Source: Ruegeria arenilitoris (GTDB taxonomy: Bacteria; Pseudomonadota; Alphaproteobacteria; Rhodobacterales; Rhodobacteraceae). From it: a stretch of DNA of 64,000 nt. Position 1 is the first letter of the stretch, and every line of letters begins with the position of its first letter. The position numbers were made by a program, and so were the translations under genes. Shown in pieces: positions 8,648-16,697 of this stretch. Below the pieces are notes generated by a model. It saw only the letters and a program-made list of their open reading frames with translations. It ran no database searches and had not been told where the DNA came from. The stretch lies in NCBI RefSeq assembly GCF_042675705.1, contig NZ_JBHTJJ010000006.1. One strand, written 5' to 3'.

Positions 8648-10033
8648 TCAACGCAGCGCCCAGATATCGACCGGCCGCTCGACGCCGCCAACCGCCTGTG
8701 CATCGTAGCGCTGGAACCCATCCATCAGATCGGCAGCCGTTGACGCTTCGCTTAGGGCCTTTTCGCGCAGCGCGTCGCTGATGACGATCCGCGCACCCAT
8801 CTTTCGCGTCATTGCTTCAAGCTTGGCAGCCAGATTGACCGCGTCTCCGATCACCGCGAATTCCAGCCGGTTGGCCCCGATATCACCCAGAACGACCGGA
8901 CCGTAGTGAACACCGATGCCAACCTGAATCTCTTGCTCGCCCGCCCGTCGGCGTTCCAGATTCCAACGGTCGATGATGTCAGCCATTGAACGTGCGCAGG
9001 ACAGGGCGTTGACCGCGTCCAACGGGGTTGGAACCGGCGTGCCGAACGTGGCCATCAGCCCGTCGCCCAGATACTTGTCCAAGGTGCCGTGGTGATGGAA
9101 AACCTCGGCCTCCATTCGCGCATGGAAGCCCCGCAGCACCTCGATCACCTCATACGGGTCGCGGCCGGCAGCGAATTTCGTGAAGCCGACGATGTCGATG
9201 AACAGAACCGCGATGTTTTCCTTGCGCACCTGCTTGAGCGGTTCGTCGTTCTGGCTCAGCTCCTCGACCACGTTGGGCGAGAAGTAACGCGAAAGGTTGG
9301 CGCGTTCCCGTTCCAGCCCGGCGTTTGAGATCAACAGGCGATTGAGCCGCCGCATCGACACGCCCAGCGTGACCGCGACCATCATGAACACGATCACCTC
9401 TTGCACGCGCATCGGAACCATAAAGCTGTTGGGGTCCAGCAGTTCGGCCACGGCCGGATAGCCCTGCAACGCGGCGGCAACCTTTTCGCTGAGCCCGGAG
9501 ATGGGCGTGGCCACCCACCAGGCAACGACCCAGCCCACCGTCCACATCAGGGCCGTCCAGCTGCCCATGGCGATCACCGTGCGCCAGGAATAGGCCAGCG
9601 TACCTGCGGCCAGAATGATGAAGAAATACTGGAAATTGTCGAACCGGTACTGCATCGCCAGCGGGCGCACATCGTCACTGAACGGGTTGGGAACGACCAT
9701 GCCCAGCGTCATGATCAGCAGATCGGCGAATATCAGCAGAAGCTCGATCCGAGATTGGCCCACCCGGCCCGCGCGACGGATCAGCCAGCCGTTGGCACAG
9801 ATCAGCAGCAGGATGAAATGGTACCACATCACATCCCAGTTCGGGTTCAGAAACACCAGCAGGACACCGGTCAACGCCATGGCGATCCAGCGGGCGCGAA
9901 CGGCCAGTTCCAGCCCTTCGCGCTTGTGCCGTTCCAGCGCGGCTTCGGTGTATTTGTTGTCCAAATTGAATTTGTCCGGCGTGGTCACGAAAAACCGCTG
10001 AAGCCGGGATTGGCTGGCCGTGGTATCAGACAT
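8648..10033 (-). CDS. Membrane-bound class III adenylate/guanylate cyclase
   Basis: A 461-residue protein with about six transmembrane helices in residues 46-226, a linker helix, and a C-terminal class III nucleotide cyclase domain (about 272-440). Metal-binding Asp280 (LFIDIVGFT) and Asp324 (KYLGDGLMATF) are present, as is Lys320, the residue associated with adenine recognition, and Asn400 in AVIGDAVN. The transition-state Arg that normally follows (VNxAARLE) is Lys404 here (VNLAAKLE). The chosen ATG at 10031-10033 is preceded by GAGGGAG; the longer open frame upstream lacks support. It probably makes cAMP, with reduced certainty because of the Arg-to-Lys change. Confidence 0.9.
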   Translation of the reverse strand: MSDTTASQSRLQRFFVTTPDKFNLDNKYTEAALERHKREGLELAVRARWIAMALTGVLLVFLNPNWDVMWYHFILLLICANGWLIRRAGRVGQSRIELLLIFADLLIMTLGMVVPNPFSDDVRPLAMQYRFDNFQYFFIILAAGTLAYSWRTVIAMGSWTALMWTVGWVVAWWVATPISGLSEKVAAALQGYPAVAELLDPNSFMVPMRVQEVIVFMMVAVTLGVSMRRLNRLLISNAGLERERANLSRYFSPNVVEELSQNDEPLKQVRKENIAVLFIDIVGFTKFAAGRDPYEVIEVLRGFHARMEAEVFHHHGTLDKYLGDGLMATFGTPVPTPLDAVNALSCARSMADIIDRWNLERRRAGEQEIQVGIGVHYGPVVLGDIGANRLEFAVIGDAVNLAAKLEAMTRKMGARIVISDALREKALSEASTAADLMDGFQRYDAQAVGGVERPVDIWALR

Positions 10034-10090
10034 TTCTGATGCTCCCTCGCTATGTAGCGGGATATGGGGTCGCACCATCCAAACATCACG

Positions 10091-10127
10091 GGGCCAAAAA
10101 CAAAAGACCCCGCCGGGTTCGGCGGGG
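10091..10127 (-). terminator. Rho-independent terminator of ccrM
   Basis: An 8-bp perfect stem (10108-10115 with 10120-10127, loop of 4) of the form CCCCGCCG/CGGCGGGG is followed on the minus strand by a T-rich run (TCTTTTGTTTTT, reading down to about 10096). It lies 51 bp past the ccrM stop and before the cyclase start. Confidence 0.8.
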
Positions 10128-10178
10128 CAAGGCTTGGTACCATGTGTCAGGCCACAGGCACCGGCGGTATTGGTGTGA

Positions 10179-11282
10179 TCAGTTGTGCAGTTCGGCCCGG
10201 ATCTGCTGGCGCAGCACGTCGATCGGAACGGTTTTTCCGTCGCGCTTGAAGCACCAGTATGTCCAGCCATTGCAGGACGGCGCGTTTTCCAGATGCGCGC
10301 CCACCTGATGGATCGAGCCCTTGATATTGTCGCCCACCAGCGTGCCGTCGGCCCGCACCTTGGCCTTGTGCCGCTGGTTCATCGAATACAGCTCTTCGCC
10401 CGGGCGCAACATGCCGCGTTCGACCAGCTGGCCGAAAGGCACGCGCGGCTCGGCGCGTTTGCTGGCGCTGACCTCGAGCGCGTCACGGTCGAACTTGCGC
10501 ACCCTGGCGATACGTTTTTCGGCCGCCTTGCGATAGCTGTCCTCGCGCTCGATCCCGATGAACTCGCGGCCCAGCATTTTGGCCACTGCGCCGGTGGTTC
10601 CGGTGCCAAAGAACGGATCAAGCACCACGTCACCCGGGTTGGTCGAACCGACCAGAACCCTGTGCAACAGTGACTCGGGCTTTTGCGTTGGGTGCGCCTT
10701 GTCACCATTTTCGTCCTTTAGACGCTCGTGGCCCGTGCAGATCGGCAGCACCCAGTCGCTGCGCATCTGAACGCCTTCATTCAAGGCCTTCAGCGCCTCA
10801 TAGTTGAAGGTGTATTTCGCACCTTCCCGCTTACTGGCCCAGATCATCGTTTCATGCGCGTTGGTGAACCTCTTGCCGCGGAAATTCGGCATCGGGTTCG
10901 ACTTGCGCCAGATCACGTCGTTGAGAATCCAATAGCCCGCATCCTGCAAGGCCGAGCCCACGCGGAAGATGTTGTGATACGAGCCGATCACCCAGATCGC
11001 CCCATTGGGCTTGAGCAGGCGATGCGCGGCCTTCAGCCACTCGCGGGTAAACTGGTCATAGGCGGCAAAGCTCGAGAACTGGTCCCAATGATCATCGACC
11101 GCATCCACCTGGCTGTTGTCCGGGCGATGCAACTGTCCTTTCAGCTGCAAATTATACGGCGGATCCGCAAAAATCAGGTCGACTGACGCCTCGGGCAGAC
11201 TGTTCATCACCTCGATGCAGTCGCCAGATAGAATCGTGTTTAAAGGGAGCGCGGATGCGCCCTTTGTCTTGGTAGTTGTCAT
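10179..11282 (-). CDS. ccrM: CcrM-type site-specific DNA adenine methyltransferase (GANTC)
   Basis: A 367-residue beta-class N6-adenine methyltransferase. The catalytic motif DPPYNLQLKGQL (about residues 40-51) comes before the AdoMet-binding FGTGTTGAVA motif (about 223-232), the beta-class order. The C-terminal 80-90 residues (with GNGWTYW-like SCNGWTYWCFKRDG) form the extra domain characteristic of CcrM over ordinary restriction-type enzymes. CcrM methylates GANTC and couples replication to cell-cycle transcription in alphaproteobacteria. It is preceded by rnhB on the same strand with a 106-bp gap carrying three GANTC sites, and followed by a strong terminator. Confidence 0.95.
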   Translation of the reverse strand: MTTTKTKGASALPLNTILSGDCIEVMNSLPEASVDLIFADPPYNLQLKGQLHRPDNSQVDAVDDHWDQFSSFAAYDQFTREWLKAAHRLLKPNGAIWVIGSYHNIFRVGSALQDAGYWILNDVIWRKSNPMPNFRGKRFTNAHETMIWASKREGAKYTFNYEALKALNEGVQMRSDWVLPICTGHERLKDENGDKAHPTQKPESLLHRVLVGSTNPGDVVLDPFFGTGTTGAVAKMLGREFIGIEREDSYRKAAEKRIARVRKFDRDALEVSASKRAEPRVPFGQLVERGMLRPGEELYSMNQRHKAKVRADGTLVGDNIKGSIHQVGAHLENAPSCNGWTYWCFKRDGKTVPIDVLRQQIRAELHN

Positions 11283-11336
11283 GTCTCTGCCTCAAGTTCC
11301 ACGGCGCTTTTGCGCTCATTTGGTTGAGGCTAGGAT

Positions 11337-11375
11337 GAGTCAAACTGGATTCGCCGTCAAATTCTTTTTTGAATC
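11337..11375. promoter_or_regulatory. Cluster of three GANTC sites upstream of ccrM
   Basis: GAGTC at 11337-11341, GATTC at 11348-11352 and GAATC at 11371-11375 lie in the 106-bp leader between rnhB and ccrM. In Caulobacter, methylation of GANTC sites in the ccrM promoter modulates ccrM transcription; that this also holds here is an inference. Confidence 0.5.
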
Positions 11376-11388
11376 AGAGGGTTACGAT

Positions 11389-12006
11389 TTACTCTTGATA
11401 CAAGATATTGTGGACGGGCTTGAATGAACGTCTATGGTGTGGGGTTACCCCAAGATTTTGCAGCGCCTCGCGGTGTTGTTTGGACGGATAGCCCGCATTG
11501 GTTTCCCAGCCGTAGCCCGGATGCTGTTGCGCCAAATCCACCATCAGTTGATCGCGCCAATTCTTTGCAAGGATCGACGCCGCCGCAATCGAGACTGACC
11601 TCGCATCCCCTTTGACCACAGCCTGCGCCGGCAAGGTCAGCCCTTTGGGGATCAGATTGCCGTCGATCAACAGGTAGTCCGGCGCAGGATGCAGGGCGGC
11701 GACGGCGCGCTCCATCGCCAGATGAGAGGCATACAAGATATTGAGGTCATCAATTTCCTCAACCGACGCCTCGGCAATGGCGAACTCGGCCCGGGCGCGC
11801 AGATCTTCGTCAAGGGTGCGCCGCCTTCGCGCCGTCAGCTTCTTCGAGTCATTCAAACCGTCGGGAATGTCCTGCGGATTCAGAATGACCGCAGCCGCCA
11901 CGACCGGACCGGCCAACGGGCCGCGGCCCACCTCGTCTACACCGGCTATTCTGGGGTAGCCTTGCGCGATCAGCGCCTGTTCCATTTCAAACGTCGGAGT
12001 CGTCAT
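11389..12006 (-). CDS. rnhB: Ribonuclease HII
   Basis: A 205-residue type 2 RNase H that cuts RNA in RNA-DNA hybrids and removes single ribonucleotides from DNA. The first catalytic block GVDEVGRGPLAGPVVAAAV (about residues 20-38) contains the DEVGRG active-site motif, and the second Asp block (YLLIDGN, about 112-118) is followed by GDARSVSIAAASILAK. The length is standard. It lies immediately upstream of ccrM on the same strand. Confidence 0.95.
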   Translation of the reverse strand: MTTPTFEMEQALIAQGYPRIAGVDEVGRGPLAGPVVAAAVILNPQDIPDGLNDSKKLTARRRRTLDEDLRARAEFAIAEASVEEIDDLNILYASHLAMERAVAALHPAPDYLLIDGNLIPKGLTLPAQAVVKGDARSVSIAAASILAKNWRDQLMVDLAQQHPGYGWETNAGYPSKQHREALQNLGVTPHHRRSFKPVHNILYQE

Positions 12007-12042
12007 CCCCTCGGCAAACCGTTTTTTGGTCGGAACCGCAAC

Positions 12043-12073
12043 AAAAAAGAAGGAGGCGACCCAGGCCGCCCCC
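12043..12073 (-). terminator. Rho-independent terminator downstream of the 12118-12582 gene
   Basis: On the minus strand a 10-bp stem (including G-U pairs) between 12064-12073 and 12052-12061, closed by a short loop, is followed by TTCTTTTTTGTT. It lies 45 bp beyond the stop of the secreted-protein gene and upstream of rnhB. Confidence 0.7.
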
Positions 12074-12117
12074 TTCCCGCACAGCGCTTCTGCGGCGCTG
12101 CTCCTGCTCGAAACCGA

Positions 12118-12582
12118 TTACTGGTAAACAACGCGGTATCCTTTCTGGCGCAGGCAGGCGGGTTCGTAAGCCCGCTTCACCTTCTTGCCGTCCCAGAACC
12201 CCACTTTGCACTGTTGTGGCAGGCTATTGGCATGTTTGTAGTGTTTCTCGAGGCAATTCGGTCCCAGCAAAGGACGTTTCTTCGAATAGCCGTTGTAGGT
12301 CTTCAGGCAACGCTGCGGCAGGTCATAGCGGGCGACACGCCGGGGCAGCGGGCGGATATGATCGGGCCGAACGTTTTGCGGCTGGTGGACATAGTTGTTC
12401 TGCCGGGTGACACGCTCTTTGCGCTTTTCCTTGTTATAGTGATTGACGGCCGCGCCGATGATGGCAATGGCCGCCAACCCGCCCAGAATGTCATGGGCGT
12501 CGGCCGCCTTGGCCTGGGATGCGGAAACGCCGGTGATGGCGACTGCGGTGGCGACGACGAGGGCGATGAACTTCCGGTGCAT
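12118..12582 (-). CDS. Exported hypothetical protein with C-terminal cysteine pattern
   Basis: A 154-residue protein of unknown function. The start is the ATG at 12580-12582, with AAAGGA upstream; the open frame extends further but without a ribosome binding site. The N-terminus (MHRKFIALVVATAVAITGV, cleaved near AKAADA) is a signal peptide, followed by a Gly/Ala-rich hydrophobic stretch (about 33-50), a basic His/Arg/Pro-rich middle and a C-terminal part with four cysteines (RCLKTY, NCLEKHY, QCKVGF, ACLRQ) that may form two disulfides. It has its own terminator and faces the divergent 12759 gene across about 175 bp. No family was recognised. Confidence 0.8.
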   Translation of the reverse strand: MHRKFIALVVATAVAITGVSASQAKAADAHDILGGLAAIAIIGAAVNHYNKEKRKERVTRQNNYVHQPQNVRPDHIRPLPRRVARYDLPQRCLKTYNGYSKKRPLLGPNCLEKHYKHANSLPQQCKVGFWDGKKVKRAYEPACLRQKGYRVVYQ

Positions 12583-12758
12583 GACAAGTGTCCTTTCAAA
12601 GCTGGACGCGGCGCCACTGGCTGACCGCGAAACTGATGCAACAGCTTTCGGCCACCCGCCGACAGACAAGCAATAACGGCCCGCTGTTATCCGATATCAT
12701 CGCCGCAAACCCTTTGAGATATTGAATATCGTGCCAAGCCATGCGCAGGATGCAGCCT

Positions 12759-13046
12759 ATGAAACAGATCCTCTCTTTCCTGGTCGTTGCGACGTTGATA
12801 TCGCTGAGCACCACCGTTTCGGCGGCCGAATGCTATGCCGATTACAAGGCCAAACAGGACAACCCGCTGCGCCTGCACTATGGCGTGATGCAAGTGTCCG
12901 CCTGCAAAAAGGGGCAAGCCAAGCAAGAGGTGGCCAAAAGGCTGAAATCCTCGGGGTGGACGTTGCTCAACGTGATCAGTGTTTTCGGACCGGAAGGGTT
13001 GGATCAAAGGAAGGCCAATGCCGGAAAATTCTATCTCCGTTTCTGA
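12759..13046 (+). CDS. Small exported hypothetical protein
   Basis: A 95-residue protein starting at the ATG at 12759 (AGGA 8 bp upstream); an in-frame ATG at 12741 gives a less typical signal peptide. Residues 1-22 (MKQILSFLVVATLISLSTTVSA) are a signal peptide. The mature part of about 73 residues has two cysteines (AECYADYKAK and SACKKGQAK) that could form one disulfide, and a lysine-rich middle. No family was recognised. It overlaps the following membrane winged-helix gene by 29 bp, implying one transcript and perhaps a functional link. Confidence 0.75.
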   Translation: MKQILSFLVVATLISLSTTVSAAECYADYKAKQDNPLRLHYGVMQVSACKKGQAKQEVAKRLKSSGWTLLNVISVFGPEGLDQRKANAGKFYLRF

Positions 13047-13719
13047 GGCTCGGCGGTCTGGCACCCGGCTGGTCGGAGCAGGCATCGCCGCAATCGTCGT
13101 GATCCTGATCACGGCCGCGGCCTTCTTGTTCTGGACCCTGCCCGATGCCAATGCTTTCAACGCCCGGGTCGAGCGGCTGTTCGTCGAAAGCGATCTGACC
13201 ACCCAGGCTGAAATCCGATTGCTGGAGATCCTTGCGCAATCCGGAACCGCATTTGCCGACACGCTGGCCAGCTACCGGATGGTGATCTTCGTGCTGCTGA
13301 TCTTTGCCACGGCCATGCTGTTGGCCGCCTTGGTCTTTCTGGTGATGCTGGTGACGTTGAACCGTCGAATGGCCCAGATCGAGCGCACGGGAATCCAGGT
13401 CACGTCGCTGCTGATCAGTCGCGAAGAGAACACCGTCTACCTGAACAACATGGATTTCAAGCTGACACCCGCAGCGATGGAAACGCTGGCCGTTCTGGCC
13501 GAGTCCCGTCTCGACGACGAAGTGCTGTCGGGGGTTCAGATCGAAGCCATGATCTCTGGCCGAGACATATCGGACTGTGACGAAGCCGCCGGGGCCACGC
13601 GCATCAAACGGCTGCGGGACGCGCTGGGCAATCAGATGGTCAGCGAGCTGTTGGTCAAAAACATCGCCAAAAAGGGCTATATGCTGGCGATCGAAAAAGA
13701 CGTGATCCAGATGGTCTGA
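13018..13719 (+). CDS. Membrane protein with C-terminal winged-helix-like domain
   Basis: A 233-residue protein. The ATG at 13018 has AGGAAGG at good distance. Two transmembrane helices (about 18-41 and 87-114) flank a 45-residue periplasmic loop. The cytoplasmic C-terminus (about 138-225) follows the OmpR/PhoB effector-domain pattern: a strand TVYLNNMDFKLT, helices ending in AVLAES, an insertion, then a recognition-helix-like segment ATRIKRLRDALG and a wing ending in KKGYMLAI. DNA binding is inferred from this pattern only. This order (membrane part first, DNA-binding part last) is the reverse of ToxR/CadC. It lies between a small exported protein and a cyclase gene. Confidence 0.75.
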   Translation: MPENSISVSEARRSGTRLVGAGIAAIVVILITAAAFLFWTLPDANAFNARVERLFVESDLTTQAEIRLLEILAQSGTAFADTLASYRMVIFVLLIFATAMLLAALVFLVMLVTLNRRMAQIERTGIQVTSLLISREENTVYLNNMDFKLTPAAMETLAVLAESRLDDEVLSGVQIEAMISGRDISDCDEAAGATRIKRLRDALGNQMVSELLVKNIAKKGYMLAIEKDVIQMV

Positions 13720-13822
13720 CCGCCTCGGCCGTGGATCGCGATCGGTAAATTCTGCGTTGCGCCCCTTGGAAATCGGGCTGCAAAAGCCCATCCTCTAGGG
13801 ACCCGGGCAAGGGAGACGGCCG

Positions 13823-15394
13823 ATGAATGTCCACGCCACACGGAATACGAACGGCTACGGAATTTCGATCGAAACGCTTGACGGCAGGGTTGCCATCTAC
13901 CGCGACGACATCCTTCTGGCTGAGAGCACGAATGCCAAGGTCATGTATGAAACCCGGCTGCCGCCTGCGATTTATGTTCCGCGCGAAGACGTGCGCGTTG
14001 ATCTGAGCGGCGAGACCGAGTTGCAGACCTTCTGCCCGTTCAAGGGCACGGCAACCTATCACGATGTCCTGCTTGGCGACGAACGGTTGGCAAACTCGGT
14101 TTGGGCCTACGAGGATTCCCTGCCTGAAAGCAAAGCCATCCAAGGTCACATCGGCTTCATGCCGGCGGCCTACACTCATATCGATCTGGGCGACAATCAA
14201 TTGCGCCAACCGCGAGACGGCAACATCAGCGGCCCGTTGATCGATTGGTTGATGCGTGGCGCGGGGTCGATCTCAACACCGGAAGATTTCACCAAGACCC
14301 TGGCCGAAAAAATGCTGGAACACGGCATCGCGATTCAACGTCTCAGCATCCTTGTCTGGTCGCTGCATCCCCTGATCGCAGGCAAGCACTACATCTGGGA
14401 AAAGGGTGCCGAGGAGATTTCGACCAATATTCCAACCTACGAGATTCACGATCACCCCGCGTTCATCAACAGCCCCTTGCGGCATGTCTCGAACGGGTTG
14501 GGCGGCGTTCGGCAACGGCTGAACGTCGACAACCCCCACAACAGTTTCCCCATCATGGAGGACCTGCGCGCCAAGGGGGGCACCGATTACGTGGCAATGC
14601 CTCTGCCGTTTTCCGACGGGCGTATCAATGTCCTGACGTTGACCTGCGACCACCCCAACGGCTTTACCACGGAAAACCTGGGGCTTGTCTTTGAGTGCTC
14701 GGCCGTCATCGCCCGGTACTATGAGGTGTTCATGCAGCGCGAGAATGCCCAGGCCCTTCTCGAGACCTATGTGGGCAAACGAACCGGGGCCCGTGTTTTG
14801 GGCGGCGACATTCGTCGCGGCGACGGCGATGACATCGACGCGGCCATCATGTTCTGTGACCTGCGCAACTCGACCAGTCTGGAAGAGGATCTGGGCCGCA
14901 CGGAATACATCAATCTGTTGAACGAATTCTTCGAAACGGTGTCCGGCATCGTCCACGAAAATGACGGTGAGGTTCTGAAATTTATCGGCGACGCCGTTCT
15001 TGCGGTTTTCCCGGCAGGTGAGGACCCCGGCAAAGCACGGTCAGACGCTCAGCGCAGTGCCGTTGAAATCGTCGAGAAATTGGCCGAGTTGCGTCGCTCC
15101 GACAAGAACCGGCAATGCGATTGTTCGATCGGCGTATCGTTCGGGCGTGTCACGTACGGAAATGTCGGTTCGCGCGAGCGGCTTGATTTTACGGTGATCG
15201 GACATGCAGCCAATGTCGCGGCGCGGTTGGGCGAGTTCGGCAAGCTCAATGGCCATCGGATCGTCGTGTCCGAAGATATCGAGCCGGCCTGTTCCCGGGC
15301 CGTCCCATTGGGGCCGGTCGACCTGCACAACGTTTCGCATCCGGTGATGTCTTTTGCCTTGCAGACATCCGCTGACACGGTTCTGGATGCCTGA
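13823..15394 (+). CDS. DUF427-class III adenylate/guanylate cyclase fusion
   Basis: A 523-residue soluble protein with three parts. Residues about 15-120 match DUF427: LPPAIYVPREDVRVDL, CPFKGTATYHDV and NSVWAYEDSLPES are its signature blocks. Residues about 150-310 resemble the GAF-like region of a group of alphaproteobacterial cyclases (WSLHPL, GTDYVAMPL). Residues about 335-500 are a class III cyclase domain with metal ligands Asp346 (FCDLRNST) and Asp390, Lys386 and Asp455 consistent with ATP use, and Asn464 and Arg468 for catalysis; all key residues are present. There are no membrane helices. The start ATG at 13823 follows GGGAGA. DUF427 has no settled function. Confidence 0.88.
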   Translation: MNVHATRNTNGYGISIETLDGRVAIYRDDILLAESTNAKVMYETRLPPAIYVPREDVRVDLSGETELQTFCPFKGTATYHDVLLGDERLANSVWAYEDSLPESKAIQGHIGFMPAAYTHIDLGDNQLRQPRDGNISGPLIDWLMRGAGSISTPEDFTKTLAEKMLEHGIAIQRLSILVWSLHPLIAGKHYIWEKGAEEISTNIPTYEIHDHPAFINSPLRHVSNGLGGVRQRLNVDNPHNSFPIMEDLRAKGGTDYVAMPLPFSDGRINVLTLTCDHPNGFTTENLGLVFECSAVIARYYEVFMQRENAQALLETYVGKRTGARVLGGDIRRGDGDDIDAAIMFCDLRNSTSLEEDLGRTEYINLLNEFFETVSGIVHENDGEVLKFIGDAVLAVFPAGEDPGKARSDAQRSAVEIVEKLAELRRSDKNRQCDCSIGVSFGRVTYGNVGSRERLDFTVIGHAANVAARLGEFGKLNGHRIVVSEDIEPACSRAVPLGPVDLHNVSHPVMSFALQTSADTVLDA

Positions 15395-15501
15395 GCACCC
15401 GGCACCCTTGCCCCCCGATCCTAAATGGCCACTCATAGCTGCGCACGGCACTGGTGCGTCTTTTGATCCTGGCGCGAGGTACTGACCTTAGCCCGAACGG
15501 T

Positions 15502-16299
15502 TTAACTTGCGGCACCCAGCAAAATCAAAGCAGTTTGCGCGGGAGAAATCGAACTTTGCATCTGTGCGATCTGAGTCCGGGCGAGATAAGTATCCGTCAG
15601 CTCGGCAATGGCATCGGCATCGACGAACTGCGAAAGGTTCGGCGAACCAGTCACTCTACTCAGCTTGTCCCGAAATACGTCCAGCTGCTTGTCGATATCC
15701 AGCTGTCCAAAGCTTGCCGGCAGGCCCAGCGCTGTTTCCATCATGCTGCGCAACGGCGGTAGGCTCATCAGATCGTACCACTTCTTGGTCTCGCTTCCGG
15801 ACTGCCCGGCAAGGTCTTTCAAAGCGTGCTGGGCAAAAAGCGCGATCCGCATGGAGTCGTCGGCTTCTCCGACCGAGCTTTCGAACCGGGCGACGACATT
15901 TTTCTGAGCGATCTTCTCCATGTCAGTGATCAGTGCGGTTTTCCGGACTTCGCCCGGACCCAAGCCGAATGCTTCGGAAAACTCCCGATATCTGCTGTCA
16001 GCAAGCCGGTTCGCAAGGGCGTCATCCGAACTCGTACCGTCTGACAAGACCTTTTGAATGAAGTACCGATTGTCCAGATCACCGTCCAATCCGAACGCGC
16101 CCAACGCGACCTGCAGCAGGCGTCGGTCAGAGACCAGATCTTTTGCCGACCGGACGTTTCGGATGTTTTCCACAAAATACTGCGTGTCCCGATCATTGAC
16201 CGCCGAGGTGGAAAAGGCCTGCAACTGGGCGTCATAGGTGCGCTGCAAAAAACGCCACCCCACGATTCCCGCAGTTGGAATGACCGGCAGGAATGTCAT
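15502..16299 (-). CDS. DUF1217 flagellar-locus protein
   Basis: A 265-residue protein, start ATG at 16297-16299 overlapping the flbT stop (ATGA). It has the DUF1217 pattern of tandem helical segments: FVENIRNVRSAKDLVSDRRLLQVALGAFGLD, a second helical unit and a C-terminal AQMQSSISPAQTALILLG. DUF1217 proteins occur in alphaproteobacterial flagellar clusters and are thought to be flagellum-associated, but no biochemical role is known. It is the last gene of the flagellin-flaF-flbT unit. An open frame continues upstream through flbT/flaF coordinates in another phase and is not part of the gene. Confidence 0.85.
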   Translation of the reverse strand: MTFLPVIPTAGIVGWRFLQRTYDAQLQAFSTSAVNDRDTQYFVENIRNVRSAKDLVSDRRLLQVALGAFGLDGDLDNRYFIQKVLSDGTSSDDALANRLADSRYREFSEAFGLGPGEVRKTALITDMEKIAQKNVVARFESSVGEADDSMRIALFAQHALKDLAGQSGSETKKWYDLMSLPPLRSMMETALGLPASFGQLDIDKQLDVFRDKLSRVTGSPNLSQFVDADAIAELTDTYLARTQIAQMQSSISPAQTALILLGAAS

Positions 16300-16697
16300 T
16301 GCCGATAGGCCATCAGACGCTCTTCGCGCGGCAGCAACGATCGAAGAGCCTTCAGGCATTTGTAGTACTGCTCGGTCACCAGGGCTTCGGTCGCCTGGGC
16401 CAGGACCAGGCGACTGTCGACATCCGTGAAGACCTGGCTCAGTTCCTCGATCCGTCGCAGCAGTTGTTGTTTTGCGTCTCCGGCTTCCAGATCTCCGGAC
16501 AGGACCAGCTGGGCCGCGTAACACACGCGCCTGACCGGGGTCGTCACTTCGTCGGGATGTATCGCGTCGCGCAACCGAAGGACATTTGCCTCGGGCGTCA
16601 TGATTGAAAAGCGGGTCCGCCGATCGCCGTTCTCGATCACAACGCCATTGATCAGAACCCGCTCTTTCGGAGCCAGCTTCAGAACCAGCCCGCCCAT
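16296..16697 (-). CDS. flbT: Flagellar biosynthesis repressor FlbT
   Basis: A 133-residue cytoplasmic protein of normal family length, opening MGGLVLKLAPKERVLINGVVIENGDR, the typical FlbT start. In Caulobacter FlbT binds the 5' leader of flagellin mRNA and destabilises it until the hook is complete. Its start overlaps the flaF stop by one base (TAATG), and its stop overlaps the DUF1217 start, so these genes are translationally coupled. Its target here is likely the leader at 18398-18604. Confidence 0.94.
   Translation of the reverse strand: MGGLVLKLAPKERVLINGVVIENGDRRTRFSIMTPEANVLRLRDAIHPDEVTTPVRRVCYAAQLVLSGDLEAGDAKQQLLRRIEELSQVFTDVDSRLVLAQATEALVTEQYYKCLKALRSLLPREERLMAYRQ

Noticed and set aside
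8648..10270. A possible 79-residue N-terminal extension of the membrane cyclase.
   Set aside because: The extension runs through the ccrM terminator and the ccrM 3' end; the ATG at 10031-10033 has a good ribosome binding site.
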